Shown here piece after piece: positions 17,683-25,955 of a stretch of DNA of 48,461 bases. The stretch is from an uncultured Woeseiaceae bacterium (lineage in GTDB: Bacteria; Pseudomonadota; Gammaproteobacteria; Steroidobacterales; Woeseiaceae): NCBI GenBank assembly GCA_905480215.1, contig CAJQPL010000055.1, positions 1-48,461 on the forward strand, in the 5' to 3' direction. Every line of letters starts with the position of its first letter. Within the stretch, counting starts at the first letter, position 1. A program made the position numbers and the translations under genes. The notes under the pieces are model-generated. The model did not search any database. It had not been told where the DNA came from and saw nothing but the letters and a program-made list of their open reading frames with translations.

Positions 17683-18905
17683 ACGCGCACCTCGCCAATT
17701 CCCGCAGTTTCATCATTACGCTAGGCCTGTTGACGGCTGTGGCCGCGTTGACTGTGGATCTGAGTTTGCCGGCGATTCCAGCAATGGCCGAGGCACTCGA
17801 CTCAACGCTATCCCAAGGCCAACAGATTGTCGGTATTTTTCTGCTCGGCATGGCACTTGGGCAGATACCGGCCGGACTGGCCTCCGATCGATTTGGGCGT
17901 CTGCCGATACTCTTTGTCGGCATGTGCATCTTTGTAGTCTCGGCAATTGTAACTGCGGTCGCAACGGACGTTAATATATTGCTCGGAGCGCGGTTCGTAC
18001 AAGGCTTCGGCGCCGCCGCATCCATTGTCGTTGCGCGCGCCGTCGTCCGCGATATCGCCAGCGGCGCGGATGCCGCAAAAATCATGTCGCTTTTAACGAT
18101 GATTTTTACCGCGGCACCTGTGATTGCCCCATCATTCGGCGCGATCCTCGTCACGCAATGGCATTGGCGAGCACCCTTTATTGTCATTGCGGGTTGCGGT
18201 GCCCTGCTGCTATTCGCCACCCGAGTGTACTTGGTTGAGACCCATGTGCCGAATGCAGAACAGCATCCCTTACGACAGTTGAAATCAAGTTTTGGTGAGT
18301 TCTTTTCTCACCGACAGAGCGTCTTCGGGCTGTTAGTCATGGTAGTGCCTCCGGCCGGCTACCTATCGATAATTGCAGTCTCATCTGCATTGGCAGTCGA
18401 TATTTACGGCTTTTCACTGGCTCAATACGCCCTGATCTTCGCCTGTGCCGGACTGTCAATCCTCGCTGGCGCCGCCACTAATCGTTGGCTGGTTACACGC
18501 TTCACGATAATGCAAATACTAATGGCTGACGTCGTCATTATCCTCATTGCCAGCGTGCAATTACTGATTATTGCCTGGCTGAATGACGCGCCGTTTTGGT
18601 GGCTCTGGACCTGCGTCTGCATGAACATGTTTACCATGGCAATTTTTCAGTCCAATGCAACGGTGTTAACCCTCGACCCATTACCAAAAATTGCCGGCTT
18701 CGCGTCGTCAATTATCGGTACATCACAGAATCTGATCGGCGGCTTCGGGGCATTGCTCGGCGCGCTGATTTACGACGGATCGGTGCGCAATGCCACGATC
18801 ATTCTTGGCGTTTCGGGAACACTGACAGCCGCAATATTCTTCTTACGGCCGTTGATTATCACGGGGCCGCTCGTGCACCACCCCGACGAGCTTGCCCGCG
18901 ACTGA
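17679..18905 (+). CDS. Bcr/CflA-type MFS transporter in the hut regulon
   Basis: Twelve-helix major facilitator of the Bcr/CflA multidrug-efflux branch. From TTG at 17679 it is 408 residues, the usual length, and starts right at the first helix (ITLGLLTAVAALTVDLSLPAIPAM). The loop-2/3 motif appears as GLASDRFGRLPILF, followed by GARFVQGFGAAASIVVARAVVRD, the Bcr/CflA hallmark of helices 4-5. An ATG at 17409 is open in the same frame but would overlap hutI by 274 bases, with a non-membrane, arginine-rich N-terminus, so it is rejected. TTG overlaps the hutI stop by four bases (TTGA), suggesting coupled translation. Substrate unknown: a hut-linked import or export role (histidine, urocanate or other imidazoles) is inference from position; family knowledge would say efflux. 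Confidence 0.88.
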   Translation: MNAHLANSRSFIITLGLLTAVAALTVDLSLPAIPAMAEALDSTLSQGQQIVGIFLLGMALGQIPAGLASDRFGRLPILFVGMCIFVVSAIVTAVATDVNILLGARFVQGFGAAASIVVARAVVRDIASGADAAKIMSLLTMIFTAAPVIAPSFGAILVTQWHWRAPFIVIAGCGALLLFATRVYLVETHVPNAEQHPLRQLKSSFGEFFSHRQSVFGLLVMVVPPAGYLSIIAVSSALAVDIYGFSLAQYALIFACAGLSILAGAATNRWLVTRFTIMQILMADVVIILIASVQLLIIAWLNDAPFWWLWTCVCMNMFTMAIFQSNATVLTLDPLPKIAGFASSIIGTSQNLIGGFGALLGALIYDGSVRNATIILGVSGTLTAAIFFLRPLIITGPLVHHPDELARD

Positions 18906-18920
18906 AGCGAATATTCGCTT
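18905..18920. repeat. 16-bp perfect palindrome after the MFS gene
   Basis: AAGCGAATATTCGCTT begins at the last base of the MFS stop codon. It could fold to a short hairpin (5-bp stem) at the 3' end of the hutI-MFS transcript, but the following bases hold only three T residues, so it is a weak terminator at best; a protein-binding site is equally possible. The rest of 18921-19020 shows nothing clear. Confidence 0.35.
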
Positions 18921-19020
18921 TAGGTCATAAGCAGTCAGTCGCTAGTTGATGAGTCCACCGGCTGCTTGCGACCAGCAGCGGACGTCACCAAGCGATCTGG
19001 GCATTGAACAACTCCGACCG

Positions 19021-19776
19021 TTATCTGAAGTCTGCAAGCTTTCCCTTCAACAGATCGCGAAATGCGACTGTGTCCTCGTGGTGCTGCATCAACACGGCGC
19101 CGTGGTATTTCGACCAGCCGGATATCCAGGACGTAATATTCGCAGCATCGGGATTTCTCAGCATGCGTTCAATATCGTACTGATGAACATAACCGAAGGA
19201 ATTATCCTCAGCTATAGTTACAGAATGGTGCTCGCCGGGTACTTTGGGAGCCATGAATGACCACGTCATTACCTCGGGAGCGCTGGCGACCATAAAACCC
19301 AGATTCTGAGAGGCACTGAATTGTGCATTGGAATAGGAGCGCTCAAATTGTCCGATCGCCACGCGAACGGACACATCGCGAATCAGTGCGATGTTGCCTG
19401 TCGATTGCAGTTCGCGGACCGTAATCATATTGGTCGCCGGCGGAGCCACCCAGCCCACCGCGTTTAGACCTTGAATGAGCCTATCTTCGTCACGGTCATC
19501 AAACGTTCCGGACCGAATTAGCTGGGCGATATAATCTATCGAGGCTGTGGATTCATCGAAGGTCCGGATGTTGTCTTGCTGCGCGACAATCGAGTCATCC
19601 ATGTCGGAAAGCAAACGTTCAAGATACTCCAGCTCGAGATTGCGGTCTTGTTTCAATGACATCCAGGCATCCGCCTGTAAGCCGATATAGATTCCCACAA
19701 CAACGACGATCAGATCGAGGCTGACCGCAAACCAGTTCTGGCTTCTAACATGTTCGGTAATTCGACGCAGTATCAT
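19021..19776 (-). CDS. hypothetical single-pass membrane protein (DUF6090-like)
   Basis: Function unknown. The 251 residues start with a short cytoplasmic basic segment (MILRRITEHVRSQNW), one transmembrane helix (about 16-36, VSLDLIVVVVGIYIGLQADAW) and a long, acidic, mostly helical outer domain. This architecture resembles the DUF6090-type proteins common in marine bacteria, which is a pattern-level impression only. There are no cysteines or catalytic motifs. It stands alone between the MFS gene (convergent) and the broken sulfotransferase gene. Confidence 0.75.
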   Translation of the reverse strand: MILRRITEHVRSQNWFAVSLDLIVVVVGIYIGLQADAWMSLKQDRNLELEYLERLLSDMDDSIVAQQDNIRTFDESTASIDYIAQLIRSGTFDDRDEDRLIQGLNAVGWVAPPATNMITVRELQSTGNIALIRDVSVRVAIGQFERSYSNAQFSASQNLGFMVASAPEVMTWSFMAPKVPGEHHSVTIAEDNSFGYVHQYDIERMLRNPDAANITSWISGWSKYHGAVLMQHHEDTVAFRDLLKGKLADFR

Positions 19777-19881
19777 GTTTTGTACCCCGGTATTCGGGCC
19801 ACAATGTCCACTAAGGGTCAGTAACAGCCTCTCAGGACCACGCGGCCATTAGCAGTCATTCGCGATTTGAACCTCAGGGTA

Positions 19882-20499
19882 TCAAACGCCGGCATTCACA
19901 AGGTCCCAGAACTCTTCCCTGTCATTGGTATGCGGAAAAGGTTCATCCGGTATGGGTTCATCAAGGAATGCACACAGGGGTTCTCATCCTTCTTTTACCG
20001 AAAATACGAGTAATTGACTGGCCGGAATTGTCTCTTTGACTATTTCGTTGTGGGCGACAAAAGCTTTAATTAGACCGTCTCGATCGAGGTCGACCGGAAA
20101 ACCTGTTTTGCTAATAACAGCATTAGCCATATCAAGCCAAGCGTGCATTTCGGGCGGCGCCTGATCCTTGCCGGCTAGCAGCTTGTATATCGTGGACCCA
20201 AAGCTGTCTGCCCAATTCTCTGGGCTGCGTTCCGTCAAGACAAACTTTGCAGTCGGATATTCCTTAAGCAATTCGCTAAAAAAGCCCGCAGTGGGCCAGT
20301 CAACAGCGCTCTTGTAGCCACTGTAAATCGCCCGCCAATCCGCGTTTCCTTTTTCAGCTGCAGACCAGAGCGGCACTTGCGAAGGCATATTCTGGAGAAC
20401 TTCCTCCATGTGGTGACAAGGGCCAAATCCGAGCTTATTAATCGCGGTTTTGAGCGAGTGGGTACCGGTACGCCCAACGCCTACTCCAATAATCTTCAT
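19882..20499 (-). pseudogene. sulfotransferase-family protein interrupted by in-frame TGA
   Basis: P-loop-like sulfotransferase family (NAD-dependent-epimerase/sulfotransferase group): GVGVGRTGTHSLKTAINKLGF (residues 5-25) holds the 5'-phosphosulfate loop, and PTAKFVLTERSPENWADSF matches the 3'-phosphate-binding strand. The frame stops at a TGA (19984-19986) after 171 residues, yet the same frame continues without shift for 33 more codons (EPLCAFLDEPIPDEPFPH, then NDREEFWDLVNAG) to a normal TGA at 19882-19884. Related proteins have a Trp in the KEGWEPLC motif, so TGA replaces TGG by one base. That is most simply a recent nonsense mutation (or a base-call error); the full ~205-residue length equals intact relatives. 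ATG has a GGAG Shine-Dalgarno. If truncated, only the tail is lost, so some function could remain. Confidence 0.8.
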
Positions 20500-20575
20500 A
20501 GCCGTAATACTCCTCTACCAAACTGGCAGTCAATCCTCATTCATTACTCAATCATGGGTAATCAGGAAAGCCTTG

Positions 20576-21160
20576 CTAAGGCGTGTTTGTCAGTACGTAT
20601 GACAACTCTTTGCGCGACTGTGTCGGCGTCAACTTCGGATAGCCGTACCAAAACAAGCCGACGACGAATTCCTCTTTCTCAGCAAAACCAACAATATCGC
20701 CAAACCGAGTATCGCGGATAATATCGCCCGTAGTCCACTTGCAGCCTACGCCGGCTTTCCACAAATACAGCATGAGATTTTGTACAGCAGCAGAGCACGC
20801 CGCGTAATCTTCCTGTTGCAGCAATTCGTCCTCAGAGCGACGACAAGTGACCACTAGCCAGCCCGGTTTTTCCGACCATTTTTCACGTTTGAAATCTGCC
20901 GCCTTGCTGCCTTTTTTCGCGCTGACGATAGAGCGACAAAGGTCCAGACAACGGGTGATGCTCTGTTCGCCCAAAACATAGAAGTGCCAGGGTTCTGTCA
21001 AGCGATGGTTAGGCGCCCAGGTTGCCGCCTCAATTGCATCTTTGAGCAACTCTCCGGGCACACTGGTTTGCAAAAAAAGCTCGATTGTCCGACGGCCACG
21101 TAAAATTTCAGCGAACTCTCGTAGTTGCTGTGTTTCATAGCTTGGCGTTTTATTTTTCAT
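20576..21160 (-). CDS. nitroreductase-family protein
   Basis: FMN-dependent NAD(P)H oxidoreductase fold; substrates of this branch are not known. The 194 residues show the FMN-phosphate loop RGRRTIELF (20-29, with R23-R24), WAPNHRLTEPWHFYVL (48-63), the central helix AACSAAVQNLMLYLWKAGVGCKW and VGLFWYGYPK near the C-terminus, as in YdjA/TdsD-like small nitroreductases. ATG starts at 21160. It is preceded by the cytochrome b561 gene on the same strand, 19 bases away, so the two may be co-transcribed. Confidence 0.88.
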   Translation of the reverse strand: MKNKTPSYETQQLREFAEILRGRRTIELFLQTSVPGELLKDAIEAATWAPNHRLTEPWHFYVLGEQSITRCLDLCRSIVSAKKGSKAADFKREKWSEKPGWLVVTCRRSEDELLQQEDYAACSAAVQNLMLYLWKAGVGCKWTTGDIIRDTRFGDIVGFAEKEEFVVGLFWYGYPKLTPTQSRKELSYVLTNTP

Positions 21161-21179
21161 ATAGTGCGACTGGCGCTAA

Positions 21180-21728
21180 TTACTTTGTGCCAATCGTCAT
21201 ACGCCGCAGGACATCATTCTTGATCACGAAGTGATTGTATAACGCAGCGAGTACGTGCAACGTGATAAGTGCCGCCAGTGGCCGCCACATGAAGCCGTGA
21301 ATTCCTTCCCACCACTCATGCTTGTCATGATCTTCTTCGACAGGCAGCCATATCGAGAAAAAGCCGAACATCGGCAAACCTTTACCCCCTGTCGCTGTAA
21401 GCATCGCTCCGGCGCTAAGCTGCACAAATACGCAGATATATAAGCCCCAGTGCACAAGCGATGTGCTCATACGCTGCCAGCCTGGAATGCCATCGGGGTG
21501 TCCTGGCGGCGGGCTCACGAATCGCCAAACAAGCCGCGCAGTCATTAACATGAAAACGACCGTCGCTAAGGAAGCGTGGATGAAACGAATATAAGTTCTC
21601 GCGTCGCCGCGCTCCATATCGGATTGTTCAATACCGAGGAAAAGAAGAATCAAAATGCCGGCAGCGACCAGCCAATGTAGATATTTTGCAACTGTTCCGA
21701 ATTGTTCGCTTGAATTCTTCAGCCCCAC
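21180..21728 (-). CDS. cytochrome b561 (prokaryotic type)
   Basis: Four-helix inner-membrane dihaem cytochrome b that moves electrons between quinol and periplasmic acceptors; in E. coli CybB acts as a superoxide:ubiquinone oxidoreductase. The 182 residues contain four hydrophobic helices with the expected histidines: H18 in KYLHWL, H50 in FIHASL, and two in the last helix region (ITLHVLAALYNHF), plus the WWEGIHGFMWR loop. The start is GTG, supported by GGAGAGG just upstream. It sits upstream of a nitroreductase and downstream of a peroxiredoxin-like gene, all on one strand; a redox-defence grouping is possible but unproven. Confidence 0.9.
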   Translation of the reverse strand: MGLKNSSEQFGTVAKYLHWLVAAGILILLFLGIEQSDMERGDARTYIRFIHASLATVVFMLMTARLVWRFVSPPPGHPDGIPGWQRMSTSLVHWGLYICVFVQLSAGAMLTATGGKGLPMFGFFSIWLPVEEDHDKHEWWEGIHGFMWRPLAALITLHVLAALYNHFVIKNDVLRRMTIGTK

Positions 21729-21792
21729 CTTGCCTCTCCGTGTGATTAGCCGTGCACGGTTACCTGTTCACAAAGACTATCACTAGCAGGCG

Positions 21793-22470
21793 TCAATCTG
21801 CAGCTGCAATCAGTTTGGCCGCTTGCAGTAGCTCGGCAGCGGGCAATCGAACCTTGTAGTCAGCGTTAGTGAAAGCGAATTGAATGATGCCCTCTCGGTC
21901 GATAGCGAATACTGCCGGCACGGGAAGAACACCGTGCCTAGTAATAGACGACGCCTCAATATCTTTGCCTTTTTCGCCCAGACTATTGATGAGGCGATCG
22001 GGAGCTTTGAACGCAATACCCAGCGCGCGTGCCGCCTGCACATCGGCATCGGATAACAACGTGTAATCAAGGCCCGCTATATCCTCTTGCGTCTCCTGAC
22101 TCAAACTCGCAAACAGCTGATCTGGCCGATCACCGCTAAGAAACAGCACGTCGATACCCATTGCTTGTATCTCCGGGATTGCATTACGCATTTCCGACAA
22201 ATACATGTTGCAGTACGGGCACCAACCGCCTCGAAACGTCAATATCACCACCGGTCGCTGCAGTTTTGCCGGGTCAAAATCGAAGGGTTCGCCAGCAACG
22301 GTTTCGACGATAAAACGTGGCGCACTGTCGCCACTGCGAAGCGGCTTGACCAACTCTGCTGATTCGGCGACCGGCACATCTGCATGTCCCGCTTGAAGAA
22401 CGACGCTGCACACAACAGCTACGCCGAAGAGCGCGACCAGCGCGACGTGGGTATAAGGGCGTAGATTCAT
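21793..22470 (-). CDS. exported peroxiredoxin-like protein (AhpC/TSA fold)
   Basis: Thioredoxin-fold redox protein anchored or secreted to the periplasm. A hydrophobic N-terminal segment (residues 8-27, HVALVALFGVAVVCSVVLQA) is a signal peptide or anchor. The catalytic loop is FRGGWCPYCNMYL with C84 and C87: a CxxC in place of the single peroxidatic Cys of classic AhpC, as in the peroxiredoxin-like group. The PVPAVFAIDREGIIQFAF strand with cis-Pro follows. ATG 22470 is chosen over an upstream TTG (22494), having AGGA 10 bases before it; 225 residues. It follows the MacAB-like exporter genes by 57 bases on the same strand. Confidence 0.87.
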   Translation of the reverse strand: MNLRPYTHVALVALFGVAVVCSVVLQAGHADVPVAESAELVKPLRSGDSAPRFIVETVAGEPFDFDPAKLQRPVVILTFRGGWCPYCNMYLSEMRNAIPEIQAMGIDVLFLSGDRPDQLFASLSQETQEDIAGLDYTLLSDADVQAARALGIAFKAPDRLINSLGEKGKDIEASSITRHGVLPVPAVFAIDREGIIQFAFTNADYKVRLPAAELLQAAKLIAAAD

Positions 22471-22527
22471 GGCTTTCTTTCCTATGTGAATCAATAAAAG
22501 ACCGCAGTCTACCCGTAATTATTTCAG

Positions 22528-23736
22528 CTATTCGTGACGTAGCGCATCGATGGGGTCCAGGCTCGCCGCCCGCTTCGCCGGCCAGATACCAAAAATCAGG
22601 CCTATCACAGCGCTAAAACCGAAAGCCATCAAGGCCGACGACGGAGTGACGACGGTTTGCCAGCCCGCGTATTTCGCCAACAAGGACGACACTGAGACTC
22701 CAAGAGCGATACCTACTAAACCGCCAAGCACACAAAGAATCATAGACTCGACCAGGAACTGCAGCAGGATATTAGCCCGCGTCGCCCCTAAAGCTTTTCG
22801 CACGCCAATTTCACGGGTTCGCTCAGTGACGGTGACTAACATGATATTCATGATACCAATGCCGCCGACGACTAAACTCACGCCTGCAATACCGGCTAGA
22901 AGATAAGTAAATACCTCGGTTGCCGCCTGTCGGGACTCAGCAAACTGCTTGCGATCCTGGATTGCGAAATCATTATCGTTACCTGGCAGGATGCCGTGCT
23001 CACGGCGCATTACGCGCTCAATGTCGAGCATTGCCATTGGCACTGTTGATGCGGAACTGACTTGGGCGCTAATCGTTTGCACGAAGTCGTTTCCAGTAAC
23101 ACGATACTGCGCGGTCGATAAGGGTATCCAGATATCGTCGTCAGGGTTGCGCCAACCGGATCCGCCTTTCGATTCGAGCACGCCGATGATCTCAAAGTTC
23201 AATGCTCTGATCTGCAATTTTTGCCCGACCAATGCAGCCGCGTCAGTTTCCAACATTACCGGTATTTCCGCGCCGAGTACTACGACCCGCTTGCGCGCGG
23301 CTTCATCGGCTGCAGATATAAAGTCGCCATGAGCGACGGTGAAACCGTGCACCGAAACATAGTTTGGCGTTGTGCCAATCGTGGTCAGGTTGAAATTCTT
23401 GTTGCCAAATTTGACCTGAAAACGGGCATTAGTTTCGGCAACGACGGCCTCCAGATGCTTTGCGTTCAACGCCAACGCCATCGCGTCATCGGTGGTCAGC
23501 GTCTGCTGATCTCGTGCGACACCACGACTGAACCAGGAGGACGATTGCAATGTCAAAATATCACCGCCCAACGCCGACATTTGTTCATCGATCGCGCGCT
23601 GTGCACCCGTACCCAGTGCCACCATCGTTATGACTGCGCCGACGCCGATGATAATACCCAGCATGGTTAATAGCGCTCGAAATAGATTGCCGCGAATCGA
23701 TGCCAGTGAAATCTGAATTGTCTCTGCGATAAGCAT
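22528..23736 (-). CDS. MacB-type ABC transporter permease (FtsX family)
   Basis: Inner-membrane permease of a MacAB-like exporter. The 402 residues show an N-terminal amphipathic region and first helix (RALLTMLGIIIGVGAVITMVA), a periplasmic MacB core domain (about 45-275), then three helices: LLAGIAGVSLVVGGIGIMNIM, FLVESMILCVLGGLVGIALGV, ALMAFGFSAVIGLIFGIWPA. TERTREIGVRKALGATRANIL is the FtsX/MacB coupling motif. There is no ATPase domain: unlike E. coli MacB, the ATPase is a separate gene. ATG lies 5 bases after the adaptor stop. The substrate cannot be told; such systems export antibiotics, toxins, siderophores or lipoprotein-like molecules. Confidence 0.93.
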   Translation of the reverse strand: MLIAETIQISLASIRGNLFRALLTMLGIIIGVGAVITMVALGTGAQRAIDEQMSALGGDILTLQSSSWFSRGVARDQQTLTTDDAMALALNAKHLEAVVAETNARFQVKFGNKNFNLTTIGTTPNYVSVHGFTVAHGDFISAADEAARKRVVVLGAEIPVMLETDAAALVGQKLQIRALNFEIIGVLESKGGSGWRNPDDDIWIPLSTAQYRVTGNDFVQTISAQVSSASTVPMAMLDIERVMRREHGILPGNDNDFAIQDRKQFAESRQAATEVFTYLLAGIAGVSLVVGGIGIMNIMLVTVTERTREIGVRKALGATRANILLQFLVESMILCVLGGLVGIALGVSVSSLLAKYAGWQTVVTPSSALMAFGFSAVIGLIFGIWPAKRAASLDPIDALRHE

Positions 23737-23741
23737 CGTCG

Positions 23742-25169
23742 TTAATTAATACCAGGGACGCCGCCGACGCGGCGATTGATAAAGTTTTGCAGATCTTGCT
23801 GTGTTTCCAGCAGATGGCTGCTGGGCAAAATCAATACTCGTTCATCCTCGTCTAGACCACTAACGACTTCAACGCGGCTCAAATCGGTCACACCGGTACG
23901 TACTTTGCGGATCTCCTGCCGCTCGGAATCAATGACAACCCAAAAATCACCACCGAAACGATAATCGACGGACTTACCCGGCGATTTATCGGCTGCTGTT
24001 CCACCGCTGCGAAATATCGACCGCATCAGCTTCTCTTCTTCGGCTGAGAGCGACCCACCATCAGCACGTTTTTTCATAATCTTTCGTGCGTCCGCAGCGC
24101 TAACGCCCTTGGGAAGCGTAAAGGTCTTGCCGCGCATCTCGATGGTTTCTACACCACCGACCGCCGGGCTGGCAGCAGTGTCTTTCTCTCGCAGCGCTTC
24201 GCGAATTTCGGTATCGGCGCGGCCAAGAATTGCAGCAGTCGACTCCAGATCGCGGTTGGTACGCAATGCCATCACCGGAATCGTCATTGCGTTGTCCGCC
24301 CTGGCAATTGATATATCAACTTCGGCGTTCATTCCGGGCATCAACAAGCCCTGCGGGTTCTGGATGGCGACCAGAACGGCGAACATGGTGACATTTTGTT
24401 CCACGACCGCTTGCGGTTCAATTTTGGTCACCTCGCCTGGAAACGGCTGATTCGGATAGGCGGCAACCAGCACCCGCGCCATCATGCCCGGCCGAATCTT
24501 GCCAATATCGGTTTCGTCAACCAATGAGCGGATCTGCACTGCGCTCAGGTCCGCCATCTGCAACAGCATCGTGCCGCCGGAGAAATCCTGCGTCGGCGAC
24601 GAAATGACCTGACCAATTTCGACGGGCTTGAATATGACCGTGCCGGCGATAGGCGCGCGAATGTCCGTATCATCAACAGCGATGCGCGCATTCTCAACGC
24701 TAACGCGTGCTGTCACCACCTGCGCCTCGGCATTGGCGAGGTCGAGTTCCGTCTTCTCGAGGTCCGACTGCGTCAGCGTGCCAGCAATTACCAGAGATTC
24801 GACGCGAGCATTTTGTGTCTTGGCGATCTCGCGACGTGAATTTGCCGCTTTAAGTTCAGCATCGGCTTGATCCAGTCGATTTCGAACGGTGCGCGGATCG
24901 ATGCTAACCATCAGCGTACCTACCTCGATCTGGTCACCGGTTTCAACTAACACGTCAAGCACTTCGCCGGATGCCTTTGACTTTACTTCGACCGTTGCCA
25001 GTGGTTCAACAATACCGGCGGAGCTCACTGCGACCTCTATCGTCTGGCGTTCGACTGCTGCAGTATCATATAAGGGACCCTCTTCCTGCTTTTCCGCGCA
25101 AGCAGACAGGCCGATAGCAATTGCAACAGTCATTAGTCGATTTATTGGTCGATTTATTGGTCGATTCAT
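23742..25169 (-). CDS. MacA-like periplasmic adaptor lipoprotein
   Basis: HlyD/MacA membrane-fusion protein linking the ABC permease to an outer-membrane channel. The 475 residues begin with [12 protein letters not shown], then a lipoprotein signal with lipobox LSAC (C24). It has biotinyl-lipoyl halves ([20 protein letters not shown] and [15 protein letters not shown]), an alpha-hairpin between them, and beta-barrel strands. An extra stretch (about 320-395, [19 protein letters not shown] then [20 protein letters not shown] and a basic linker) interrupts the normal membrane-proximal domain. The NRPI repeat comes from a 12-bp tandem DNA repeat at the start codon; an alternative start at M13 would skip it. 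Its ATG overlaps the ATPase gene stop by four bases (ATGA). Confidence 0.9.
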   Translation of the reverse strand: MNRPINRPINRLMTVAIAIGLSACAEKQEEGPLYDTAAVERQTIEVAVSSAGIVEPLATVEVKSKASGEVLDVLVETGDQIEVGTLMVSIDPRTVRNRLDQADAELKAANSRREIAKTQNARVESLVIAGTLTQSDLEKTELDLANAEAQVVTARVSVENARIAVDDTDIRAPIAGTVIFKPVEIGQVISSPTQDFSGGTMLLQMADLSAVQIRSLVDETDIGKIRPGMMARVLVAAYPNQPFPGEVTKIEPQAVVEQNVTMFAVLVAIQNPQGLLMPGMNAEVDISIARADNAMTIPVMALRTNRDLESTAAILGRADTEIREALREKDTAASPAVGGVETIEMRGKTFTLPKGVSAADARKIMKKRADGGSLSAEEEKLMRSIFRSGGTAADKSPGKSVDYRFGGDFWVVIDSERQEIRKVRTGVTDLSRVEVVSGLDEDERVLILPSSHLLETQQDLQNFINRRVGGVPGIN

Positions 25170-25172
25170 TCG
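25137..25172. repeat. 12-bp tandem repeat (three copies, last imperfect) over the adaptor start codon
   Basis: The unit TCGATTTATTGG occurs at 25137-25148 and 25149-25160, with a third copy TCGATTCATTCG at 25161-25172 differing at two bases. On the coding strand it gives the NRPI-NRPI run at the adaptor N-terminus. As the unit is 12 bp, slippage would add or remove four residues without a frameshift. The third copy holds the start codon. Confidence 0.85.
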
Positions 25173-25894
25173 TGAGTCTCCAGGGCCGAATCGCTTACAA
25201 CGTCACCGTCGCTCAATCGGACAATCCGATCTGCGTGTTCAGCGATCTCCTGTTCATGTGTAACAACAATAAGCGTATTACCTTGTTCATGCAGGCTATC
25301 AAACAATTCCATTATCTCCTTACCTGTACTCGAATCCAGGTTACCGGTAGGTTCATCAGCCAGCAAAATGCTGGGGTTGGTGACTAGCGCTCTCGCAATC
25401 GCGACGCGTTGCCGTTGGCCGCCCGACATTTGCGACGGGCGATGCTGCATGCGATCGCTGAGTCCTACCGTTTCCAATACACTCTCGGCACGCTCTTGGC
25501 GTTGTTTACGCTTCAGTCCTGCATAGATCAAAGGCACCTCTACATTGGCAAGCGCAGTCATTCTCGGCAGCAGATTGAATGTTTGAAATACGAATCCAAT
25601 AGCTTCATTACGCGCTCGCGCCAACTGCTGATCATTCATAATGGAAACGTTGTCACCGTTCAGGTAATAGTCGCCAGCCGTCGGCCGGTCCAGACAACCA
25701 ATAACGTTCATCAATGTAGATTTGCCGGAACCAGATTGCCCCATGATTGCCAGGTATTCGTTCTTCGCTATCTCAAGATCGACGCAGCGCAGCGCATCAA
25801 TAAATTCCGTGCCCATGACATAGCGGCGCTGTAGACCCTTGAGTTGGATTACGCTGTTAGCTTTGGATGAACTAGCAAGCTCTACGGACGGCAA
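25166..25894 (-). CDS. ABC exporter ATPase (MacB/LolD-type)
   Basis: ATP-binding subunit of the MacAB-like exporter. The 242 residues hold Walker [10 protein letters not shown], a Q-loop [11 protein letters not shown], the signature [15 protein letters not shown], Walker [13 protein letters not shown], and the H-loop VVTHEQEIA, with the MacB/LolD-type N-terminus ([13 protein letters not shown]). The frame opens with TTG at 25892-25894; there is no earlier ATG, and GAGAG is 6 bases upstream. It is the first gene of the ATPase-adaptor-permease operon, which has one overlap and one 5-base gap. Confidence 0.94.
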   Translation of the reverse strand: MPSVELASSSKANSVIQLKGLQRRYVMGTEFIDALRCVDLEIAKNEYLAIMGQSGSGKSTLMNVIGCLDRPTAGDYYLNGDNVSIMNDQQLARARNEAIGFVFQTFNLLPRMTALANVEVPLIYAGLKRKQRQERAESVLETVGLSDRMQHRPSQMSGGQRQRVAIARALVTNPSILLADEPTGNLDSSTGKEIMELFDSLHEQGNTLIVVTHEQEIAEHADRIVRLSDGDVVSDSALETHE

Positions 25895-25955
25895 AGGAGA
25901 CTCTCGATTTTTGCGGGCCGTTAATTAGACCACTGATACGCGCCAATGTAGAGCG

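Noticed and set aside
19984-19986. Selenocysteine insertion at the TGA in the sulfotransferase gene
   Set aside because: The position is a conserved Trp, not a redox residue, and no SECIS-like hairpin is evident just after it.
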